Shown here: positions 34,706-45,275 of the stretch, in pieces
How positions within the stretch are numbered: position 1 is the first letter of the stretch
Layout of the letters: each line of letters opens with the position of its first letter
Made by a program: the position numbers and the translations under genes
Assembly: GCA_946894095.1 (NCBI GenBank)
Contig: OX335655.1
Span: 15,066,001-15,130,000, forward strand
Source of the DNA: Incurvaria masculella
Lineage: Eukaryota > Arthropoda > Insecta > Lepidoptera > Incurvariidae
DNA: 64,000 bases
Direction: 5' to 3'
The notes under the pieces: generated by a model
Told to the model about the DNA's origin: nothing
The model's database searches: none
The model's input: only the letters and a program-made list of their open reading frames with translations

Positions 34706-37700
34706 ATGTGGTGGTCAGTAACACTGAGTTTGGTGGTGGCTGTGGTCGTCTCTCTCTACCTGTACTGCCGGAAGTGCTACCAGTACTTCGCAGAGCGAGG
34801 GGTCCGCAGCTTGACTCCTCTGCCGCTGGTCGGCTCCTTCTGGAGGAGTGCGTTCATGAGAAAGCACATCTTGGACGACTTGCGTGATGGATACAATGCT
34901 TTCCCTAATGATAAGTTAGTGGTATTATTTTGCACTTGCCTTCATGAGCTCAGAAGGATGAATTCTCATTTCGCCCAAGCACCGGCGAGACGGGTAGGTT
35001 TCACTGTTAGAGTATCACTGTTGTCTGTTCGAGTTCACTGTATCCCACGATAACTTGTAAACGCCTGAACCGATTTAGATAAATGTGATTCCTGAGGAGG
35101 ATCGAACATATGACATGAGATGACGTTACAGGCCACCTAGTACTAACTTGCTCGCGAACTTTTCTCGCATTTGTTTAGGAGGTTCCCTTTTGTCGACTTT
35201 TCCTATAGTATCATTCTATAGCTTATTTTTTACTCTTCAGCGTATGCAGACGTATTGAAGGATTTACATAATCCCTCAATTGCATGAGAAATCCTATTCA
35301 CTTAACTGGAACTGCAATAATCCATGTTACTCTGATTCTGTGTGTGCCTAGTTTCATAAACAAAACTTTCCCCGAAGGCAAGTTTAAAATCAGTAAAGGT
35401 TCCACTTTTAAACTTTTTTTTTTTACTTCTTTTCACAGCTGTAGTGATTTTGAATGTTTAATAATTTTATTTATTTTCAGTTGTCTTTTACCGTTTGATT
35501 TTAATGGAAAGTTTGCAGGTACGTTGGTGCTTTCGAAGCTCTCTCACCCCTGGTAATCATCAGGGATCCTGAACTTATCAAGAAGATAACTGTCAAAGAC
35601 TTCGACCACTTTACCGACCATCGAAATCCAATATTTAAAGACAAGGAACATATTGTAGCTAGGAGTATATTATTTCTTACAGGTAAGCCATAGGCTAGTG
35701 CCAGGCTAGGCGGCATTTCTCTTCCGCTGCGGAATACGCGAGCATTACTTTCCATACAAGTTTTTTTTTCTGTGTCTGGACTTGGGTGGCTAATACCACA
35801 TTTACTGTCATGATAATAGCCCAACATACCTCATAGGAAGTGGGCGCCTAGCGATGACCGTCTTTGTATTGCACGCCTACGTTGAATTGGATGGAAAACA
35901 CGGAAAATATTAATTGCCCCTTCGACTAGCGTTCATTCAATGCGATAGTACCAACCCGGGCGGGATAAGCCGAACCACCTAGTAAGTAAGGAAGGGGACC
36001 TACAGTTCCCACACAGCACAACAAGCTATTATGAAAGTTCCGCGACTGAGTTTCGGTCTCATCTGCCGCGATAAACTAAATTGTATGGAAAGCAATGCAC
36101 GCATTGTTATGCTACGCATTCCGCAGTGGAAGAGAGGTAAAATTGGAATTATAAATTGCCGTAATAGTAAGAAAATTGTTTATGAATTCACTAAATGCAA
36201 TTAATTCAATTCATAAGTTTAAAATATAAAGGGTAGCTGAGGTTCCCAGCTGCGCTCGGGTCACCTCCGTCCGCTCGGCTATTACTACTTTTTCGCTAAT
36301 AGTTCTTCCTTACTTTTTCTTTTTGCTCGGCTCCTAAGGGTCATAGCGTGATGTTAAATAGTCTCTAACCTTCGTCAATAATTGGGCTATTCAATGCAAA
36401 TTTTTCCGATCCGACTAATACTAGTTCAATAGATTAGCGCGTTCAAACAAACAAAATACAAACCCTTCAATTCGTATTCTGAGAGTACCTGTCAAAAGTT
36501 AGTACGAGATTAGCACCGGACTAACCATACAAAAACCGGTTTAGTCCGGCGGATTAAAGTTAGTACGCCCACTCTGAATACACCAGTTCAGCTTTATTAT
36601 ATTAGTATGGCATAGATGTATTTACAATTAAGTTTAAGTTATGTAGGACATTGATAAAGAAGATTAATATGAAAAACTCCAGGTCAAAAGTGGAGGGACA
36701 TGCGTGGAACTCTGAGTCCAGCCTTCACGGGTTCCAAGATGAGAATGATGTGGCCATTCATGGAGGATATAAGTAAGCAGTTCGTGCAGCATTTACACAA
36801 TGAAACAAAAGATGGCGAAAATGGTGAGTCAAGTGTAAAAAAATATCAATATACTGATAATGATGTGATGTGATTTGGACACATTTATCCCGCCAGGTGG
36901 CGTCTAAGCGTGCTCACCTAAAATATCTGTCAAAGCTGTCATATCATACAAAATAAAACAGAATAGATTTGTAAAATTTATATTCTCAATCTATGTAATT
37001 GAAATGACTCAATTTGCTCCATGTTACTCTGAAAATAAATTGTTTTTAATTATGCTAATCAAAAGAAGTCGTGGGAAAGAAAATAACACAAAAAACATAA
37101 TGACATTAAAATTTGTTTGAAAACAAACAAGTTGTTTGTTTGAACTTCTTTTCCCCTAAACCTAATTCTAACTGCATCATAGATTAGGTCTGTACATCTT
37201 TCATCTAAAAACTCGTATATCAAACTTGACAGGAATGTCAATTTTGATGTTTTTAAGGTGAGGTCCCTCATGCGATATCTGCAATAAGCTTTGAGTTATC
37301 TTCCCCATTCGACGTAATTTTATTTTATTAAGAGAGTAGTTTCCCCTTTCGATTCCCCATACTACGGGCAATAACTGTTTCATACTCTTCATATTTTACT
37401 AAATTTTAGAAATTTTGGATTCCAAAATATATCGCCGAAATCTAAGTCTGTATGTTTTAATTTGTTTAATATTCCTTTTAGATTTTTAAAATATTTATAT
37501 TGAACGTTTAGGGGTAGAGAAACGTTCGGGCCCGGAAGACGTGGCAGTCGCTGAGCAAAATTGTGCCTTCGCCAATGGACAGAGTAAACATTTCTTAAAA
37601 ATTTCAAATCTTTTGTTTCTTTTCAAATTTCCTGTGATTTCACGATAGCCTTAAAGACCCTAGCAGACACAGAAAACCAAGACTCTGTCTTCAGATTTTC

Positions 37701-40700
37701 CTGTTATGCAGTTATAACCATTTAATTCCATCTTGCCAACCACAAAAGACTTGATGCATACTTGTTTGATTTCCTGCCATAGGAAGGATGACCGACGCCA
37801 AGGAACTGTACGAGTTATTCACTCGTTATTCCAACGACATAATAGCTTCCTGCGCCTTTGGCTACAAGGTCAACTCAGTCGAGGACCAGAATAATGAGTT
37901 CTACCGCATGGGCCGAGTTATCACCAACTTTAGCAAGTTTAAGATTATAATGCTGACTGTACTTCCACGTGTCAGCAAGGTTAGATCATACGGTTTTACT
38001 TTACTTACTTTAATTACGATAAAGAAATGAGACCTTTTTGCAAGAGCTATAAATGTTTGTTATTTATTGCATTTTTACTTGCATGAGATAAATATCATAC
38101 AATTTTTTCCGTCGCGACCTTGCGAATATTCCCTGCAATGAAGAAAATCAACCATTCAATGAAAATAGTCTAATTTGCTTGTTTTCACCAAGTGCTGATT
38201 TATTTTAGTCGACACTTAAAGGGCATTGATTACTAAAGTGCTGATTATCTTGTATAGGTATCGATTGCGGGATTGCAAGAAAGGCTCTTTAATGTGAGGA
38301 TTGAGCTACTCAGTACTTGGTGGAAGAGACCAGACTGGTTTTCACCAAGTGCTGATTGCTAAAGTGCTGATTATCTTGTACAGGTATCGATTGCGAGATG
38401 GCAACAAAGGCCCTTTAATGTGAGGATTAAGTTAATCAGTACTTGGTGGAAGAGACCCTAAACATATTGATTTGTATATACCTAGGTTAAGTACCGATTT
38501 GAGTGAAAGTATGGCTACATTACTTTTATGTAATAATTTTTTTCCATGCTATATAATAAATAACGATAACATTTCAGCTCGTTTGGAAGGCAAACTACCG
38601 ACTATCATTCACATTTAGTTCTTATATATAAGTATGTACAGTAAAATCTAAATTAAGTAGGTAAGCTGCATGAATAATTCATTTCAATTTGAAAACCTTA
38701 TTCCTAATGTGTCGGTAATAATGACAGTAGGTATCCGTTACATACTAAATATTATGAATAGAAATATTTTATACATATTTGTTTATTTCAGATGATAGGA
38801 TTGGATTTTTTCTCTCCGAAAGCGACGACGTTTTTTCAGAACCTCGTGTCAAGTACAATGCGCTATCGAGAAGAGAACTCCGTAGTGCGCCCAGACATGA
38901 TACAACTTCTTATGGAAGCCAAAAACGGTGAGAAGAAACCTCGTGGTTTAGGGGCTAGAGGACTTTTCATGGACCACTTTCTTTCTCTTTCTGAATACGA
39001 GAACTTCTCGTATTCGCTTCCTTGCAGTCTGTGCTTCCCCGAGTAGACTACAGGGCTGGATAGAGGAGGTCCTCCCCCCATCCTATTTAATTGAATATAA
39101 TTCTATATACAATAACTTAAAAAAATACAAAATAGGAAGCTAGGTAATGTAAAAATAGGCTAATGTAAAAAAAAAACAAAAATTTAAATTAAATGTTCAC
39201 TAGATGAAAAAAAAAATATAATTTTTTTCTTGGTGTCCTTGCTTCAAGGTCGAAGCGTGTATTTTTTAATTATTTACATTCGACCGTTGTAAAAACGGTA
39301 TTGTAGCGTAGCATCACAGTTTTCTCATTCGTTGTACTTGTTACGTACGAAAAAGTGTATTCTTATAAGTTTATATTACTTTAATTGACGTAACGTACTC
39401 TTAACGTTCCAGGGACATTAGGACATGCAGATGCTGCGAAAGGTGCTGACAGTCTCGGCTTTGCAACTGCAGAAGAAGCTGAAATTAATAAAGATAATTC
39501 CAGTCGCAGAAGTAAGAATCCGTTTATTACAAGATACAAGAGACAAGATAGTAAACTTGGCTGCAATAAACACATAGCTGTGTTTGGTCCTTTTGTTGAT
39601 ATATGCTGTTCATTTATTTCACTTATCTTATTTTAATTGCTAATTTTATGTTATTTATTACTTTCACTATTATTTCGTTACATTCGTAAAATTAATTTTC
39701 ATTACTTGTGTTTACTAATTAGTATAGCATAGTATTTAGAAATTAAGTAAGTATTAGCTATCCGATTGTATATTGACTAAGCATTTATCAATAATAAACA
39801 TTTTCATGTTCATTTTTAGGGTTCCGTACCCAAATGGTAAAAACGGAACCCAATTAATAAGCCTCCGCTGTCCGTCCGTCCGTCTGCCACAGTGCTGTAT
39901 CTCATGAAACGTAATAGGTAGGCAGCTTAAATTCACGGATGTATTTATTTTGCCGCTATATAGGTAAAATTAAAAATTAAAGGGGGGCCTTTAAAATGAA
40001 AACGAGATTTTTTTTGTGTTCAATCTTGTACGATGGTACGGAACCCTTAGTGTGCGAGTCCGACTCGCACTTGGCCGGTTTTTCATTTTCATATTCTTTC
40101 ATATTTCCTACTAGACATACCTACCAGGTTAACTCAAAATCATATCCGCCATCCAGAATGGACCGACGACGAGCTAGCGGCGCAGGCGTTCCTGTTCTTC
40201 TTCGCTGGCTTCGAGACGGCGGCCACCGCCCTCACGTTCGCTCTACATGAGCTGGCAATCAACAAAGATGTGCAGGACAAGCTCTACGCAGAGGTGCAGC
40301 ACAGCCGGACGCAGCACGATCAGCTCTCGTACGAGACTCTCCAGAAGCTTCGGTACATGGATATGGTCATCAGCGGTGAGTAGATTTATTTTGTCTTTAC
40401 GAATATTCCGGGAAGTCATGATTAGGTAAATGGCTGAATCCGGGTTTACAGGTTAGAGACTTAGGGCCGAGTGCACGAAAAGACAAAACATCAAAATTAA
40501 CATCAACGTATCATTAAACAGTATGGAAGGAACATCATGCGGTTCACTAAAAGTGACGTGTTTGAACATTGATTAACTGAGCCATCTCTTCGTGCAATCG
40601 GGGCTAACCCTATGATCCCAAGTGGTTATGCGTTAGCTATATTGGCTATATAAAATAGATGTTGGTATGTACCTGCTGATAAATATACTAATTATCTTGA

Positions 40701-42658
40701 AATATTGATAACTATCAATTAAAGAACAATAACCAGTCGGTTTTTTAATTCGATTTAAGAGAATTTGTCTCAAATTATATCTGTACCTTAAATCGCCTAT
40801 AACTACGAAATGCGTCCAAAGATTTGTTCAGTTTTGGTATTACTAAGCAACTAAGTTCATGCTTTGTTATTAGCAGTCATTTACCTTATCATATTATTTT
40901 TTGTCACCATAACTACATTTTCGGGCGCCCTATCTCCGCAACACAACCACTTGGCGCAGCAGGCAGACTGACACATTTAGCTTCAGAGGGTTGGTCTTTA
41001 TCCTGTGAATCCAGTTTCAGCCATTTACGTTATCGAGACTCCTAGTCTAGAAGTTGACATGAGTGAAATCAGTGACTGTTTTATGCGTAAGAATTGTAGA
41101 TATTTCACGGTTTTTCTATTACTTACATTTTGGTGTTTTGCTTTTTCTCAGAGTGCCTCCGAAAATGGGTGACTGGAGTAATACTTGACCGAGAATGCCA
41201 GAAGGAATACACACTGGAACCTTCTCATCCCGGCGGCAAGCCCTACGTTGTAAGTTTTGACCATTCGATGGTTTTGATTGGTGTGATTAATCTTGTAAAA
41301 ATCCTCATGAAAATAAAATAGTATAGCAACAACAATAAAATAGTATAGTATAGTTGAAGGGCAGCAACTATAAGCATACCTGTAGTCGATCTACAGGTAG
41401 GTAGTTGTTTAGATTTTATTCAGGCGACGTCTGAAATGTTACTTTAGACCTAGATCTCCGTGCTTTCGACAGTGAAAAGCTCGCATTGGCTTCCAGCATT
41501 AACATTTTCCCGAAATATACCACATAGTCCTTATGGCTTCTATCAGTTGGCATGATACCTCACTCTCACTCTAGATATGTATTCTTTTACATACCTGATA
41601 AAAATATCAATTCCAGTTAAAGCCGAAAGACTACGTTTTTATTCTGGCTAACGCAATGCACATGGACCCACAATATTTTCCCGAGCCACACAAGTTCGAC
41701 CCCGAGCGCTTCTCCGACGAGAGGAAGCACGAGATCAAGCCCTTCACCTACATGCCGTTCGGGCTAGGCCCCAGGAACTGTATCGGTTTGTATTACATTT
41801 ATATCTTAACGTGATGGAAATGGATCTGCAATATTTCCACGAGCCGCACATGATCGACTCCACGCGTTTCTTCTAGTGAGAGAAAACACGCGATCACAAC
41901 CTTCACCACATGCCCTTGGGAGTTCTGTCTGACAACCATACAAACAAACATACTGTATTTTTTTACCGACTGCTCTCATATTTAGCCACCCCCCCACTGT
42001 TGCAAGCATGATGACACGTAGCTCATAAATGATGAGAGACAAGCTGTATGTAATAGAACGTTAAGTTAGCTCAAGACAGAAATACAGACAGATGGCTGAC
42101 GTTTTGTAAGAGTTAATAATGATTGATTGCTTGAAATAGGATTGCTTGAGATATGATTCTAATAAAACTCTTGTTTAGTTAGCTTGTTTGAGTTAGTTTA
42201 ATTAATTGGTTTGTAACCTTGTTTATACTTAACTCAAGAACTAATTAACATTTGGCTCTTTGGCATAATAAATAGAATGTGTAGTTATTTTATATAATTT
42301 TCCCCCAAGTAGCTATCGCCGAGGGTTGCCAACTCCCAAAATTGTTAACCCCTACTTGAAATGACAATAATTCCCACATTGTTTATTTATAAAAAAGTCA
42401 ACCAATTCACTAGATTTTCCATTCGTAGAAATTATTTATGCTTGGAATCACCTACATTTTGAGTTTATAATCATGCAATTATTCTACGCAGGATCGCGAT
42501 TCGCGCTTATGGAGTTGAAGGTGATCCTCTATTACCTACTGCTTGATTTCGAGGTAGTCCCCTGTGAAAAGACTGCCAACCCCATCCGCCTCGAAATCGG
42601 TTTCAAGATCAAAGCCGTTGGCGGGGGCTCCTGGGTCCAGTTCAAGCCGAGAAAATGA
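34706..42658 (+). CDS. CYP9: Cytochrome P450, CYP9 family (complete, ten exons)
   Basis: Microsomal heme monooxygenase; CYP9 enzymes of moths often oxidise plant compounds and insecticides (family knowledge; the substrate here is unknown). Exons: 34706-34914, 35519-35682, 36683-36823, 37783-37979, 38792-38927, 39413-39511, 40157-40375, 41152-41249, 41617-41785 and 42492-42658 (TGA). They sum to 533 codons with every phase matching, so 532 aa, the normal size. Residues 1-20 form the membrane anchor. WRDMR (helix C) is at 128-132, AGFET (helix I) at 332-336, ECLR (ExxR) at 389-392, PERF at 450-453, and [10 protein letters not shown] has the heme Cys at about 476. ASCAFGYKV and GFATAEE are typical of CYP9. 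The ATG at 34706 is chosen because a splice acceptor lies just before it; an in-frame ATG at 34685 is less likely. A relic of exon 9 lies in intron 9. No damage seen, so probably functional. Confidence 0.95.
35788..36010 (-). mobile_element. SINE, copy 6, in CYP9 intron 2
   Basis: The complement of the body and tail: GTGGCTAATACCACA, TTCATTCAATGCGATAGTAC, CAACCCGGGCGGGATAAGCC, GGAAGGGGACCTACAG. Head missing. Confidence 0.82.
36472..36581. mobile_element. Small MITE in CYP9 intron 2
   Basis: The ends CGTATTCTGAGAG and CACTCTGAATAC are inverted. Inside are TTAGTACGAGATTAGCACCG and AACCATACAAAAACCGG, with a further TTAGTCCG. The same family forms the cluster at 62862-63260. Confidence 0.72.
38190..38460. 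mobile_element. Two tandem copies of a short TIR element in CYP9 intron 4
   Basis: CACCAAGTGCTGATT and its near-complement AATCAGTACTTGGTG bound each unit (about 38190-38325 and 38343-38456). The units share AAGTGCTGATTATCTTGTA, then CAGGTATCGATTGCG-GAT and TTTAATGTGAGGATT. They are very similar, so the dimer is fairly young. Confidence 0.75.
39814..40083 (-). mobile_element. GTCC-microsatellite element, copy 3, in CYP9 intron 6
   Basis: AGGGTTCCGTACCCAAATGG, CCGTCCGTCCGTC, GATGGTACGGAACCCTTAGT, CGACTCGCACTTGGCCGG. It fills nearly half of the intron between exons 6 and 7. Confidence 0.87.
40463..40604 (+). mobile_element. GGGCCGAGTGCAC MITE, copy 2, in CYP9 intron 7
   Basis: The ends GGGCCGAGTGCACGAA and (complement) GCCCCGATTGCACGAA are inverted, with TTA/TAA flanks. 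Homologous to 5301-5447. Confidence 0.78.
41803..41925 (+). pseudogene. Decayed copy of CYP9 exon 9 (heme exon) in intron 9
   Basis: It begins about 18 bp after the exon 9 donor. The block from ATGGA-CTGCAATATTTCC through GAGCCGCACA, ACTCCACGCGTTTCTTCT and CACGCGATCACAACC follows exon 9 bases 41650-41765 in order, with many substitutions, small deletions and an in-frame stop. The heme-binding part is lost. Confidence 0.82.
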
Positions 42659-42710
42659 ATGATCAGTCGCTATATGTACCCACATATCTTACCTAATTTT
42701 TTTACTATTT

Positions 42711-42716
42711 AATAAA
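42711..42716 (+). terminator. Candidate poly(A) signal of CYP9
   Basis: AATAAA 53 bp after the TGA stop. Confidence 0.6.
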
Positions 42717-43432
42717 AAGTTTTACCATTTCGTTAAAAATGTGCAACTGTGTGCGAGTAAAGCATTGTTATTTGTGTTAATAATTTTAAAAAAAATAACA
42801 GGAAAATGTTGATTTTTTAGCCTCACAATGACCTTGAAATAATCGAGTCCGTGTTGACTCACGCCTAAGATTCATTTAAGTATAATGCATGACAAGGAAT
42901 AGAAAGAAAATACTGAATTCCTTTCAAGTTGAGACATGAAACATATATCTTAATTTTACAAAGTAACAGTTTCCCGCAGTCAGAACCATCACTGCCAATT
43001 TTGTTGATGCGCATTTTTCAAGTGTGCCTTCAAGGTCATATCCGAAACAATACGAAATAGCGAAAAACACTCGAAGGATTCATGAGATCAATTTTAATGA
43101 AAAACTTAAACTGCATTAGATATTAAAAAAACGGTTTTTATAGCCGGAAATCGCTATCGGAAGTGTTCGCAATGAAGCTCAACACACCTGGATTAGACGA
43201 TTGTAACCACCTGCATTCAGCATCACAAAATCGTGTTCTTGTTTTAGAATTGTATTCATAATAGGCCTCATTGATCCTTTGGGTGTTTTTGCTATATCTT
43301 ATAGTTTAAAATTTGGCCCTGAAAGCACACTTAGAAAATTCTCCTGTATGAAACATAAATAAATTATTCATTAAATAATGTTGAATACTAATGATGGTGA
43401 TGGTCCTCATTCATCCTCATTTCCAATCTGAG

Positions 43433-43757
43433 CCGGTAGTCTCAGTTATCACCTAAATTGGCGTTTACGTAACTTCGAAGTTCCGTAAAAACGTCAAACT
43501 CCATACAAGTTTTTACTAGATATTCTGTGGTTTTACTTCTTCAAGCCGTCAAAGTCAGACGCGGACTTCCGATTTGTATGAAAACGCTGAGTCGACGTAA
43601 ACGGCAACATTGAGTAAGCTGTCAAATCAAGCTCCGACTCGCAAATGTTAGTTCACTTAACGCCCACTGCGCGCGCTGTGCAATTTCTCCATACATTTGA
43701 AAACGCCAGTCGATCGGTTTGCCGTAACGCCAATTTAGATGACAACTGAGACTTCGG
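43433..43757. mobile_element. MITE with ~33-bp inverted ends
   Basis: Left end CCGGTAGTCTCAGTTATCAC, then CTAAATTGGCGTTTACG. The right end read inverted gives CCGAAGTCTCAGTTGTCATC, then TAAATTGGCGTTACG. No coding potential. Confidence 0.8.
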
Positions 43758-44229
43758 GTACGGATCAAAGTTAGCCTATAACTATGAAGTCAGAACTCTC
43801 AAACTAAGAAGAATCCTGCTGGAGCTGTGTTAGAATATAATATTTAAATTTATGAAAATATACATATTTGTAAGAATAAAACACTTGATAGTTATGAACA
43901 AATTATCTATTAAGCATAACAAAGTATTAACACACATACATTTTAAAATGGAAAATTTATAGGTACTCACATAGTAGGTAAATGTGTTTAATATAATGTG
44001 TTTGTTTGTTTTCTAGTTGTTTCCATTCTTAAAGTACTATGACGTAAGGATAGTTAGAATATGATGTAACCTAAGCAGTTTTCAGCAAATGTAGCAACAG
44101 CCTGCTATATAAATGGAAAGATAGGGTGAAAGCTCATTCATATGTGACACCTATTACTATACTCACCTTTATTTGTAGGATAGTACCATAAGTGGCTATT
44201 ATATTCATATATATTTAGACCTTCTTCTC

Positions 44230-44345
44230 TTCTTCAGCCTTTTGCTTTCCACTGCTGGACGTAGGCCTCCCCAGTTTTTCTTCGCCGGTTGTCACATGCT
44301 GTCTGACATATATCGTCTGACCAACGTGCTGGCGGTTTGCCTATA
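44230..44345 (-). mobile_element. RTE-like retrotransposon C-terminal relic
   Basis: The - strand reads GKPPARWSDDICQTA, then GEAYVQQW, the familiar C-terminus of RTE-clade polyproteins, followed by CCACTGCTGGACGTAGGCCT-type DNA (seen on +). Too short for family placement. Confidence 0.65.
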
Positions 44346-45275
44346 TTAAGACCTATGCTAAAAATATTATTGACCGAGCAAAGAGTCTCCGATTCAGCTT
44401 GGGCAAAAATGCTTTCGTATGTCCGGCTGTTCTCCTCTAAAGGTCGCATTTTTCAATTGATTCTTGTAAAATGTTGTTCATTGAATGTTCAACATTCAAA
44501 AAGACAGACTTGCGAGGTCTACAACTCAGAGAGCCGCTAGCAATATGTTCCTTATCGGGCGTTTGGCGGATGAGAGCTACACAGGAAAAAGGTTCCGAGC
44601 GATACTTTTTCTGCCACAGACCCGTCAACCAATATTACTTTACGGCGAAAACGATAACAAGGTATCTGTCTCTTTCTCGCAATGTTTTTTTCTTCGTGAA
44701 AAAGAAGACAGGCATTAGCGTCAACCCTCCTGCAGTGCTCTGCGACAGTGTGCATCTATTTAATTAAAATAGGCATCTAGCACCTTAAGCCTAATCTTGT
44801 GTTGGACTTAACGACTGGTGCTTGTGAAATGTTATTCCATCCAACTTTGAAATGTTTCTTGAGGTAATACATACTATAGCAATAGAAACTTTGTTCCTAC
44901 CGGCTACCCTACGACAACTCCTGATTTTTTTTTCTCGTTTTTATGAGAATATTAAGGTTGGAGTGCAAAACATCTACGGTTTAAAGATAAAATAAAAATA
45001 AAAATTTTCAATGCATAATGTGGCATGCACAATCCGGTACAGCTACCATCGGTGCATCTACACTCGTCTTTACGCTGCAGCTATGAATGAGTTTCTCTTC
45101 TTTTGTCCTTCCTTGTTGGCTGTGTATTTTAAAAGACAGAGGTCTTCCTACAGTAAAACAACAGTCTGGTGGGTCCGCTTAGCAAAACACACTATTCACG
45201 AAAATAGTTTTCTCCGATATGCGTGGTCCGATCGCTCGGTGTCCGGCGGTGGGGGCGTTGGTCCCGGCGGCGGCT

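Larger units (their letters stand above)
42717..45275. other. Interval between CYP9 and the zinc-finger gene (convergent 3' ends)
   Basis: No gene recognised. It holds the MITE at 43433-43757 and an RTE-like relic at 44230-44345. The 3' UTR of the zinc-finger gene should extend into it from the right. Confidence 0.5.

Noticed and set aside
44471..44767. Overlapping + strand frames near 44.5-44.8 kb
   Set aside because: Overlapping frames in several phases without motifs; next to an RTE relic, probably non-coding.
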